From the NCBI GenBank assembly GCA_048359995.1, contig DBGCPK010000014.1, forward strand, positions 62,001 through 126,000: a DNA stretch of 64,000 nucleotides. Reading direction: 5' to 3'. Source of the stretch: UBA3210 sp048359995 (GTDB lineage: Bacteria > Bacillota_I > Bacilli_A > RFN20 > CAG-449). Shown piece after piece: positions 53,528-60,410 of this stretch. The position numbers were made by a program, and so were the translations under genes. The notes beneath the pieces were generated by a model, which was not told the origin of the DNA, ran no database searches, and saw only the letters and a list, made by a program, of their open reading frames with translations. Position 1 is the first letter of the stretch, and each line of letters begins with the position of its first letter.

Positions 53528-53546
53528 GCCCCGTCCTCTTTTTTTC

Positions 53547-53575
53547 AGTCTACCATCAACTTTTTTTAAAATCAA
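53547..53575 (-). promoter_or_regulatory. Promoter of the ArsR-like regulator gene
   Basis: Minus-strand -35 TTGATT (53570-53575), 17-nt spacer, and -10 TAGACT (53547-53552). It is back-to-back with the rpsP promoter. Confidence 0.55.
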
Positions 53576-53593
53576 TATGTTAAGTCGTTTTGC

Positions 53594-53622
53594 TTGACAG
53601 GAAGAAAAATCTTCTGTATGAT
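53594..53622 (+). promoter_or_regulatory. Promoter of the rpsP-khpA-rimM-trmD operon
   Basis: -35 TTGACA (53594-53599), exact 17-nt spacer, and -10 TATGAT (53617-53622). Transcription would start near 53629, about 25 nt before the rpsP start. Confidence 0.85.
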
Positions 53623-53654
53623 GTTCCTGTTCAAAAAAAGGAGATTCTATCAAT

Positions 53655-53939
53655 ATGGCAGTAAAAATCAGATTAACCCGCATCGGACGGCACAAAGATC
53701 CGATCTACCGCATCGTCGTCGCGGATTCCCGTTTCGCCAGAGACGGCCGCTACATCGAACAGGTAGGCTATTTCAATCCGAACGCCACCGGCAAGGCTCC
53801 GTCGCTTACGATCGAACGCGAAAAGGTTCTGAAATGGCTCAACAACGGCGCGATTCCTTCCGACACGGTCAGATCGATTCTTTCCCACGAAGGTATCATC
53901 AAAGAATTCGCCGAAAGCAAAAAGAAAAAGGGAGAATAA
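53655..53939 (+). CDS. rpsP: 30S ribosomal protein S16
   Basis: A 94-residue small-subunit protein with the family motifs KIRLTRIGRHKDPIYRIVVADSR and GYFNP. AAGGAG precedes the start. It heads the rpsP-khpA-rimM-trmD operon, which in most Bacillota is read in the same direction as ffh and ylxM. Here it is on the opposite strand from ffh. Confidence 0.97.
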   Translation: MAVKIRLTRIGRHKDPIYRIVVADSRFARDGRYIEQVGYFNPNATGKAPSLTIEREKVLKWLNNGAIPSDTVRSILSHEGIIKEFAESKKKKGE

Positions 53940-53942
53940 AAG

Positions 53943-54233
53943 ATGGATTACGTCGCCGCGATCCGCAAGATCATCGAACCGATCGTGATGAATAAAGATG
54001 TCGTGGAGATCAAGGAATTGCCGAACGAATCGGCCAGAGACCGCACCTTTATGATCATCTGCGATTCGGAAGATACCGGAAGACTGATCGGCAAACACGG
54101 TGCTACCGCCGAAGCCCTCCGCGAAGTCATTTCCATCGCCGGAAAGACCAACAACGAGAGAGTCCATCTCAAATTCGCTTCTTTGAAAACGGAAGAAAGC
54201 GAAGAAAACGGGCAAACCGAGACAAATGAATAA
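53943..54233 (+). CDS. khpA: KH-domain RNA-binding protein KhpA (YlqC)
   Basis: A 96-residue single-KH protein with the GxxG loop in GRLIGKHGATAEALREVI. KhpA/KhpB bind RNA and influence cell division and envelope genes in Gram-positive bacteria. It starts 3 nt after rpsP in the standard rpsP-ylqC-rimM-trmD order. The C-terminal tail is acidic. Confidence 0.93.
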   Translation: MDYVAAIRKIIEPIVMNKDVVEIKELPNESARDRTFMIICDSEDTGRLIGKHGATAEALREVISIAGKTNNERVHLKFASLKTEESEENGQTETNE

Positions 54234-54236
54234 AAT

Positions 54237-54264
54237 GATGTGGCAAAAGTCGCATCTTTTTTTT
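54237..54264 (+). terminator. Attenuator-type terminator between khpA and rimM
   Basis: An 8-bp stem (GATGTGGC/GTCGCATC, two wobbles) with an AAAA loop and eight T residues. It lies inside an otherwise continuous operon, so it probably lowers rimM-trmD expression relative to rpsP-khpA, similar to the lower RimM/TrmD output known in enterobacteria. A TATAAT (54264-54269) right after it could be a secondary promoter. Confidence 0.75.
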
Positions 54265-54286
54265 ATAATAATTTCGGTGAAAAACT

Positions 54287-54799
54287 ATGCAATTTCTTTC
54301 ATTGGGCGTCATTCTGAAAACGCGCGGACTCAAAGGCGAAGTCAAAGTGAAATCAACGACCGACTTTGCTTCAACCCGCTATAAAAAGAACGCGAAAGTG
54401 TTTCTTTACGACGAAAAAAGCGAACAGACCGTCGAAGCACATATCCGTTCTCACACTTCCTCGCAGGGATTCGACTACCTCTCTTTTACGGAGTTCCCCT
54501 CCATCGAAGCGATCGATCCTTTCGTAAAATGGAAAATCGTCGTCGACAAAGATGAACAGAAGCCGTTGGCAAAAGATACTTATTATTTCTGCGATCTCGT
54601 CGATTGCGAGGTTTTCGATCGGAAAACCGGTCGGATCGGCAAAGTCGTCCGCGTCGAATCTTATGCTTCGTATGAAACCCTGCGCATCAAAACAGAAGGA
54701 AAAGACCTTCTTCTTCCTTTCGTTAAGGCATTCATCAAAGAAGTTGACATCGACGAAAAGAGGATCGTCTGCGAACTGATCGAAGGTATGCGATCATGA
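54287..54799 (+). CDS. rimM: Ribosome maturation factor RimM
   Basis: A 170-residue 30S-assembly factor that works on the S19 region. The N-terminal RimM beta-barrel is GVILKTRGLKGEVKVKSTTDF, and the C-terminal PRC-barrel has DTYYFCDLVDCEVFD and LLLPFVKAFIKEVDI. Only a weak GGTGA precedes the start. The end overlaps trmD by 4 nt (ATGA). Confidence 0.96.
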   Translation: MQFLSLGVILKTRGLKGEVKVKSTTDFASTRYKKNAKVFLYDEKSEQTVEAHIRSHTSSQGFDYLSFTEFPSIEAIDPFVKWKIVVDKDEQKPLAKDTYYFCDLVDCEVFDRKTGRIGKVVRVESYASYETLRIKTEGKDLLLPFVKAFIKEVDIDEKRIVCELIEGMRS

Positions 54800-55575
54800 A
54801 AATCACGATTCTCAGCCTTTTTCCGGAACTTTTCTCTTCCTATCTGAACACTTCAATCGTCAAAAGAGCGGTTGCCAAAGGAAAAGTCGAATTCGAAAGA
54901 GTCGATATCCGAGCGTTCACCGAAGACAAGCACCGCCGTGTCGACGATTCCCCTACGGGAGGCGGTGCCGGTTTGATTATGCGCTGCCAGCCGATTCTTT
55001 CCGCGTTGAAAAGCGTTCATACCCAAGGGGCGAAAATTCTTCTTCTGTCTCCGAGAGGAAAGCCGTTTACACAGGAAAAAGCCGTCGAATTGTCCAAAGA
55101 GGATCATCTCGTATTTATCGCGGGACACTACGAGGGCATCGACGAAAGAGTCAACGCCTATGTCGACGAACTGATCTCTGTCGGCGATTTCATTCTTACC
55201 GGAGGCGAACTTCCGATCATGCTCATCTCCGACGCCGTCACTCGCTTAATCGACGGCGTAATTTCGGAAGAATCCGTCAAGGAGGAATCGTTTGATCAAG
55301 GGCTACTCGAATATCCGCAATACACGTTACCCTATGATTTCGAAGGACAGAAAATTCCCGACATTCTCTTTTCCGGCAACCACGAGGCAATCCGAAAATG
55401 GAGAAAGAAACAATCGCTTCTTCTGACTCGAAAATATCGTCCCGACCTCTTCGAAAAGTACGTTTTGAACAAGGAAGAAAAGAAACTCCTCCTCGAAGCG
55501 GACTCCGGTATACAGCCGAAATGGGAAAAGACCGCTTTGGAAAAAGGAAAAAAGTTTCTGAAAGATTCCGACTGA
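54796..55575 (+). CDS. trmD: tRNA (guanine-37-N1)-methyltransferase
   Basis: A 259-residue SPOUT methyltransferase that makes m1G37 and prevents frameshifting. Motifs include DDSPTGGGAGLIM, LSPRGKPFTQ, the knot region HYEGIDERV and SVGDFILTGGELP, and the C-terminal LRKWR-type helix (IRKWRKKQSLLLT). In most Bacillota rplS follows directly. Here the operon ends and ffh faces it from the other strand. Confidence 0.97.
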   Translation: MKITILSLFPELFSSYLNTSIVKRAVAKGKVEFERVDIRAFTEDKHRRVDDSPTGGGAGLIMRCQPILSALKSVHTQGAKILLLSPRGKPFTQEKAVELSKEDHLVFIAGHYEGIDERVNAYVDELISVGDFILTGGELPIMLISDAVTRLIDGVISEESVKEESFDQGLLEYPQYTLPYDFEGQKIPDILFSGNHEAIRKWRKKQSLLLTRKYRPDLFEKYVLNKEEKKLLLEADSGIQPKWEKTALEKGKKFLKDSD

Positions 55576-55691
55576 ATCATTCGCGCTTTTTCAATAAAAA
55601 ATCAATTTCAAAAAACTCAATCGGAATGTGTTATTTAAATTAAAATCAAAGAAAGCATTTTTCTTCTCTTTTCTTTCGAATCGATCATTAA

Positions 55692-55727
55692 GAAAAAGAG
55701 AGACGGAATAGAAAATTCCTCTCTCTT
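55692..55727 (-). terminator. Terminator after ffh
   Basis: A stem of 12 bp with one bulge (AAGAGAGA-GGAA / TTCC-TCTCTCTT, 55696-55727) is followed by TTTTTCTT on the minus strand. It lies in the 190-nt gap between the converging trmD and ffh genes. I see no equally good plus-strand terminator for trmD. Confidence 0.75.
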
Positions 55728-55765
55728 AAAAATTAAACTCTGTTCTTTATTTCGGTTTCTTTTCT

Positions 55766-57079
55766 TTAAAAATTCGGAAATTTTCCGTATTTTCCTTTCA
55801 TCTGCTTCATCATCGCTTTCATCTGATCGTATTGTTTCAATACCCGATTAACGTCCTGACTGGATTTACCGCATCCTTTGGCAATGCGAATTTTCCGCGA
55901 ATTTTTGATGATTTCGGGATGACTTCTTTCCTCCGGAGTCATCGAATTGATGATCGCTTTCGTGGAAGAAATCTGCTTTTTGACCTTTTCTTGATCTTCC
56001 TCGCTGATTTTCGGCATCCCCGGAATCAGTTTGAGAATGCTGCTCATGCTGATCTTATTCATCTGTTCGAGCTGTTTCAGCATATCGTTCAGGTCGAAAC
56101 TGCCTTTCATCAGTTTATTGGCCGCTTTCTTGGCCTCCTTTTCGTCGATCTCCTCCTGCACTTTTTCCACTAAGGAGACGATATCGCCCATGCCCAAAAT
56201 GCGATCCGCCATACGGTCCGGATGGAACGCTTCCAATTCGTTCAGTTTTTCTCCGATACCGGCGTATTTGATCGGTATTCCGGTCAAATGCTTGATCGAA
56301 AGCGCCGCGCCGCCTCGGGCGTCTCCGTCCAGTTTGGACATGATCATTCCGGTCAAATGCAACCGCGCATGGAACGCATTGGCGACATTGACGGCATCTT
56401 GTCCGCTCATGGCGTCAACCAAAAGCAGTTCTTCGTCCGGGTGAACCGCATTTTCGATGTCGACCAACTCCTGCATCAGCACTTCGTCGATCTGCAACCG
56501 TCCCGCCGTATCGATGATGACCGCGTCGAAATTTTCGCTTTTCGCCTTCTCGATTCCTTTTTTTGCGATTTCCACCGGAGATAGCCGATCCCCCATATCG
56601 AGCACTTCGACATCGATCTGCTTTCCGATCGTTACCAACTGATCGATCGCGGCCGGCCGATAGACGTCTCCGGCAACCAAAAGCACTTTTTTGTTCATCT
56701 TCTTTTTGAACAAAAGCGCCAGTTTTCCCGCGGTCGTGGTTTTTCCCGAGCCTTGCAGACCGCACATCATGATCACGGTCGGTTTATGACGAAAAGAGAT
56801 CTCGCACTGATCCGCGCCGAGAAGCTCTACCAATTCGTCGTGGACGATTTTGACGACCATCTGTCCGGGACTGACTTTGCTGAACACTTCCTGACCGATC
56901 GCTTTTTCCTTGACCGAACGGACGAATTCTTTGACGACTTTGAAATTGACGTCCGCTTCCAAAAGCGCCACTCGGATTTCTTTCAGCATCTCTTCCATGT
57001 TCGCTTCGGTCAAACGGGATTGCCCTTTGACCTTTTTCAATATTCCTTGAATGCGATCGCTCAACGATTCGAATGCCAT
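55766..57079 (-). CDS. ffh: Signal recognition particle GTPase Ffh
   Basis: A 437-residue SRP54 homologue that with 4.5S/scRNA targets membrane and secreted proteins. It has an N domain, a G domain with GLQGSGKTTTAGKLA, VAGDVYRPAAIDQL, DTAGRLQ and SKLDGDARGGAALS, and a Met-rich M domain with the IPGMP...KKQ and QDVNRVLKQYDQMKAMMKQMKG segments. It follows ylxM by 1 nt. Confidence 0.98.
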   Translation of the reverse strand: MAFESLSDRIQGILKKVKGQSRLTEANMEEMLKEIRVALLEADVNFKVVKEFVRSVKEKAIGQEVFSKVSPGQMVVKIVHDELVELLGADQCEISFRHKPTVIMMCGLQGSGKTTTAGKLALLFKKKMNKKVLLVAGDVYRPAAIDQLVTIGKQIDVEVLDMGDRLSPVEIAKKGIEKAKSENFDAVIIDTAGRLQIDEVLMQELVDIENAVHPDEELLLVDAMSGQDAVNVANAFHARLHLTGMIMSKLDGDARGGAALSIKHLTGIPIKYAGIGEKLNELEAFHPDRMADRILGMGDIVSLVEKVQEEIDEKEAKKAANKLMKGSFDLNDMLKQLEQMNKISMSSILKLIPGMPKISEEDQEKVKKQISSTKAIINSMTPEERSHPEIIKNSRKIRIAKGCGKSSQDVNRVLKQYDQMKAMMKQMKGKYGKFPNF

Positions 57080-57080
57080 A

Positions 57081-57404
57081 TCATTTCACCTTACTTTCGA
57101 TTCGATCGACGAGAAGAAGTTCTTTCTCGTCGCAATTTTTTCTGATTTCTTCAAAAAATGCGTCCAGTTCTTCATCGCGTTGGAGAAGATGAAGTTTTTC
57201 TTCGTATTTCTCGAGAATAGAGACGCCTTTTTTCAACGCGTCGTAAACGCCGTTTCTGGATATTCCCAACTGGTCGGAGATTTCCGCCAGAGAGAGATCC
57301 ATCGAATAATACCACGATAGAATTTGCCTTTGATGCCCGGTCAAAAGATTGCCGTAAAAATCGATCAACCGATTGACGCGGAGATTCTTTTCCAATTCGT
57401 TCAT
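57081..57404 (-). CDS. ylxM: Putative SRP-operon helix-turn-helix protein YlxM (UPF0122)
   Basis: A 107-residue sigma-70 region-4-like helix-turn-helix protein. The conserved segment is LLTGHQRQILSWYYSMDLSLAEISDQLGISRNGVYDALKK. In Streptococcus, YlxM modulates SRP assembly. It is placed directly before ffh as usual, and starts a few nt after a small membrane-protein gene. Confidence 0.93.
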   Translation of the reverse strand: MNELEKNLRVNRLIDFYGNLLTGHQRQILSWYYSMDLSLAEISDQLGISRNGVYDALKKGVSILEKYEEKLHLLQRDEELDAFFEEIRKNCDEKELLLVDRIESKVK

Positions 57405-57408
57405 ATCG

Positions 57409-57669
57409 TTAATAGAGCAGAATCCCCAACGCGCTGATCGCCGTCAGAATCGAATACCAGATGCAGACGTTGGTATGGAAAGAGATGTCTTTCAGTATAT
57501 CCTTCTTATTTCGGAAAAGCCTGCCGTAATTCCAGAAAGTAAAGATCACCGCCAGAATCAAATTGATGATCATATCGATGTAAAGCGGCGATACGCCGAA
57601 CATCTGCAATAAAGCGGTCACGCCCATTTGAATGGCGACGATAATGATTAACGATAAGAAAAAGCCCAT
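57409..57669 (-). CDS. Small three-helix membrane protein in the SRP operon
   Basis: An 86-residue hydrophobic protein with three predicted membrane helices (about 3-22, 28-47 and 64-84) and a short charged loop (RLFRNKKDILKD). I recognise no family. It is inserted between ftsY and ylxM with no spacing (its start abuts the ftsY stop), so it must be co-translated with the SRP genes. This gene is not part of the well-known Bacillus order. Confidence 0.75.
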   Translation of the reverse strand: MGFFLSLIIIVAIQMGVTALLQMFGVSPLYIDMIINLILAVIFTFWNYGRLFRNKKDILKDISFHTNVCIWYSILTAISALGILLY

Positions 57670-58653
57670 TTATTCATCCTCCTCTTGCGATAAGCAAAGT
57701 CCGTAAAGATATTGATCCAGATCGAATTCTTCCAGATCGTCCATTTTTTCTCCCAAACCGATAAATCGGACGGGTACGCCCAGTTCGTCCCGAATCGCAA
57801 GAATGATTCCCCCCTTGCTCGTTCCGTCCATTTTGGTGATAATCACACCGGTCAGCGAGGTGCATTCCTTGAACGCTTTGGCCTGAATCACTCCGTTCTG
57901 TCCGGTCGTCGCGTCGATGATCAGAAAGATTTCGTGAGGCGCCGAAGGAATTTCTTTGGCGATCACGCGCTTCATCTTGGATAACTCTTGCATCAAATTC
58001 AACTTGTTCTGCAACCGTCCCGCCGTATCGACGATCACTAAGTCGCACTTCGTCTCTTTGGCTTTCCGGATCCCGTCGAAGCAAACGCTGGAAGGATCCT
58101 GATTCTCTTTGCCCTTGACGATGTCGACCCCGAGTCTTTCCGCCCAAACCGTCAACTGTTCGGTCGCGCCGGCGCGGAAAGTATCTCCGGCGACGAGAAG
58201 AATCTTTTTCCCTTGCTTCTGATAACGGTGAGCCAATTTGGCGATCGTCGTCGTCTTGCCTACGCCGTTGACTCCGACGATCAGCAAAACCGTCGGCTCG
58301 TTCTGCCGGAAAAAAATCTCGTTGACGATATTTTCCCCTTGCTGCGCGTAACTGACGAACATCTTGTCGACGAGCAATTCGTTGATCGATTCGGGATCCG
58401 AAATCTGCTTTTCGTCGGTTTCCCGCTTCGTCGCTTCGACGATCTCCATCGCCAGATTGACGCCGACGTCGGCCTCAATTAGGATTTGCTCTAATTCTTC
58501 GAAATATTCATCGTTGGCTTTGGAATATCTCTTAGTCAGCAATTTCAGTTTGGAAGAAAAGTTTTTTCTCGATTTGTCCAATCCGGCGACGTATTTGTCG
58601 TTTTTATTCTCTTTTTTGGAAAATTTGTCTTTCAGAAATGAAATCAATCCCAT
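57670..58653 (-). CDS. ftsY: SRP receptor FtsY
   Basis: A 327-residue SRP receptor GTPase without a long acidic A domain, as in many Bacillota. The N domain is followed by a G domain with VGVNGVGKTTTIAKLAHRY, AGDTFRAGATEQL, DTAGRLQNK, TKMDGTSKGGIILAI and RFIGLGEKMDDLEEF. Encoded between rnc and ylxM; smc, often found between rnc and ftsY, is absent here. Confidence 0.97.
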   Translation of the reverse strand: MGLISFLKDKFSKKENKNDKYVAGLDKSRKNFSSKLKLLTKRYSKANDEYFEELEQILIEADVGVNLAMEIVEATKRETDEKQISDPESINELLVDKMFVSYAQQGENIVNEIFFRQNEPTVLLIVGVNGVGKTTTIAKLAHRYQKQGKKILLVAGDTFRAGATEQLTVWAERLGVDIVKGKENQDPSSVCFDGIRKAKETKCDLVIVDTAGRLQNKLNLMQELSKMKRVIAKEIPSAPHEIFLIIDATTGQNGVIQAKAFKECTSLTGVIITKMDGTSKGGIILAIRDELGVPVRFIGLGEKMDDLEEFDLDQYLYGLCLSQEEDE

Positions 58654-58657
58654 ATTT

Positions 58658-59341
58658 CTACCTCGCTACTTTCGACAGAGCGTCTTTCGCCGCGTTCTGT
58701 TCCGCGCGCTTTTTGCTGGTGCCCGTTCCCGTTCCCCAGACGTTTCCGTCCCAGAGAACCTCGACGACGAACTTCTTATCCTGCGAATTGCCGCTTTCTT
58801 CGATGACGCGGTACGTCACCGTTTCCCGCGTATCGGTCTGCACGTATTCCTGAAGTTTGGACTTGAAATCGGTCAATTCCCCGATTTCGATATGCTCGAC
58901 ATCGTATGAAAAAATCTTATTCACGATCGCGTAAACGAATTCAAACCCTTGATCTAGATAGATCGCTCCGATAAAGGCTTCGAAAACATCTTCGAGAATC
59001 TTATCGAGGTTATTCCCGCCGTTGTTCTTTTCGCCGTTCCCCAAAAGAACCGCTTCGCCCAAATGATATTTTCTCGCATAATCGGCGAGCGACTCTCTCC
59101 GTACCAAATGAGACCGCGCTTTCGACATCAATCCTTGATCCATCTCGGGATGCGCTCGATAAATCAAGTCCGCGACGACCAAATCCAGCACGCCGTCGCC
59201 GATAAATTCTATTCGCTCGTAATCCACAAAATGACCTCGGATTTCATTGACGTACGAAGAGTGAGAAAAGGCGTGTTCGAACAGGCTGATATCGTTGGCC
59301 TTAATTCCGAAAGCATCCAGAATTCCGTAAAATTTAAACAT
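58658..59341 (-). CDS. rnc: Ribonuclease III
   Basis: A 227-residue double-strand-specific endoribonuclease. The catalytic domain has YERIEFIGDGVLDLVVADLIY (family signature) and ILEDVFEAFIGAIYLDQG. A C-terminal double-stranded-RNA-binding domain follows (DFKSKLQEYVQTD ... GTGTSKKRAEQNAAKDAL). ATG 59341 lies 1 nt after the plsX stop with only a weak GGTG site, so it is coupled to plsX. In-frame upstream codons run inside plsX and were not used. Confidence 0.96.
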   Translation of the reverse strand: MFKFYGILDAFGIKANDISLFEHAFSHSSYVNEIRGHFVDYERIEFIGDGVLDLVVADLIYRAHPEMDQGLMSKARSHLVRRESLADYARKYHLGEAVLLGNGEKNNGGNNLDKILEDVFEAFIGAIYLDQGFEFVYAIVNKIFSYDVEHIEIGELTDFKSKLQEYVQTDTRETVTYRVIEESGNSQDKKFVVEVLWDGNVWGTGTGTSKKRAEQNAAKDALSKVAR

Positions 59342-59342
59342 A

Positions 59343-60317
59343 TTACACACCGTCCCCGATTTGTTCGACGACCTTTTCCTTTGCCATTCTGAGACAGACT
59401 TCCAAAGCCATCGAAAAGGCTTTCGCATTGGACGAGCCGTGCGCTTTGACAACAACGCCGTTGATGCCGATGAACATCGCGCCTCCGACGCTTTCGTAAT
59501 TCATCTTGTCCTTGAATTCGTCAAAAGGTTTTTTCGAAAGCAGATAGCCGATTTTGCTCCGAAGATTGGTTTTAAATGCTTTCTTGATCATGCCGGAGAG
59601 CATCTTCGCCACGCCCTCGTACGTCTTCAAGAAGACATTTCCTGCAAAACCGCCGGTCACGAGTACGTCGAGGTCGCCGTCGGGTACCTCTCGCCCTTCG
59701 ATATTTCCCATAAATCCCTGAAAGTTCATCTCTCTGAGCAGGCGATTGGCTTCCTTGATCTCGGAACTTCCTTTTTCGTCTTCCGAACCGTTGCTGAGGA
59801 GATAAATCTTCGGATTCTTCACTTTCAATACTTTTTCGGCGTAAACTTTTCCCATCTTCGCAAACTGAACCAATTGCTCCGCGGTCGTCTCCGCATTCGC
59901 GCCGACGTCGAGAACGGTCACTTGCTTTCCGTCTTTCACGGGAATCGCCGTAACCAAGGCGCTTCTGTCGATTCCTTCGATATTTTTCAATTTGACGCTG
60001 GCAAGAGTCAAAAACGCACCGGTAGATCCTGCGGAAACGACGCCGTCATAGCCGTTTGTCTTCATTTCGGAAACGGCTTTGTACATCGAGGTCTCTCGCG
60101 CTCGCATCGCTTCTAACGCGCCGGAAGTCATCGCCATTACGTCGGGACAGGAGATCACATAGACCCGATCGAGTTCTTCCAAACCTTTCAGATCCTCTTT
60201 TCTCCCGTAAGCGAAGACTTCGGCATCTTCGTGTTTCCGAATAAATGTTTTTATCGCTTCTATCGCGATGCTCGGTCCCAAATCCGAACCCATACAATCC
60301 ACGGCAATTTTATACAT
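59343..60317 (-). CDS. plsX: Phosphate acyltransferase PlsX
   Basis: A 324-residue enzyme that converts acyl-ACP to acyl-phosphate for phospholipid synthesis. The N-terminus (KIAVDCMGSDLGPSIAIEA) and TSGALEAMR, SAGSTGAFLTLA, VLDVGANAE, and DVLVTGGFAGNVFLKTYEG are family motifs. The usual start MxxIAVDxMGxD supports ATG 60317. The best ribosome site (AAAGGAGAG) is 23 nt upstream, separated by a small hairpin. The fatty-acid genes that follow plsX in Bacillus are absent. Confidence 0.96.
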   Translation of the reverse strand: MYKIAVDCMGSDLGPSIAIEAIKTFIRKHEDAEVFAYGRKEDLKGLEELDRVYVISCPDVMAMTSGALEAMRARETSMYKAVSEMKTNGYDGVVSAGSTGAFLTLASVKLKNIEGIDRSALVTAIPVKDGKQVTVLDVGANAETTAEQLVQFAKMGKVYAEKVLKVKNPKIYLLSNGSEDEKGSSEIKEANRLLREMNFQGFMGNIEGREVPDGDLDVLVTGGFAGNVFLKTYEGVAKMLSGMIKKAFKTNLRSKIGYLLSKKPFDEFKDKMNYESVGGAMFIGINGVVVKAHGSSNAKAFSMALEVCLRMAKEKVVEQIGDGV

Positions 60318-60326
60318 ACGCTTATC

Positions 60327-60340
60327 TCGGGATTTCCCGA
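60327..60340 (-). promoter_or_regulatory. Hairpin between Shine-Dalgarno and start codon of plsX
   Basis: TCGGG-AAAT-CCCGA forms a 5-bp stem that lies between AAAGGAGAG (60341-60349) and ATG 60317. When folded, it brings the ribosome site to an effective spacing of about 9 nt; unfolded spacing is 23 nt. Confidence 0.5.
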
Positions 60341-60364
60341 CTCTCCTTTCCGCTTTTCTGGAAC

Positions 60365-60370
60365 ATTATA
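60365..60370 (-). promoter_or_regulatory. Extended -10 promoter of the plsX-rnc-ftsY-ffh operon
   Basis: Minus-strand TGGTATAATG contains a perfect TATAAT (60365-60370) with an upstream TGN extension. The -35 is poor (TTTCAT at 17-nt spacing), as extended -10 promoters allow. It lies between the recG stop and plsX. Confidence 0.6.
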
Positions 60371-60410
60371 CCACAGATCGCCGTTTTATGAAATAATTAT
60401 CGGCGGTCTC

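Noticed and set aside
12219..53654. The island as a prophage, integrative element or IS-borne segment
   Set aside because: No integrase, relaxase, transposase or att-like repeat is visible. xerC at 3-4 kb sits in its standard housekeeping context.
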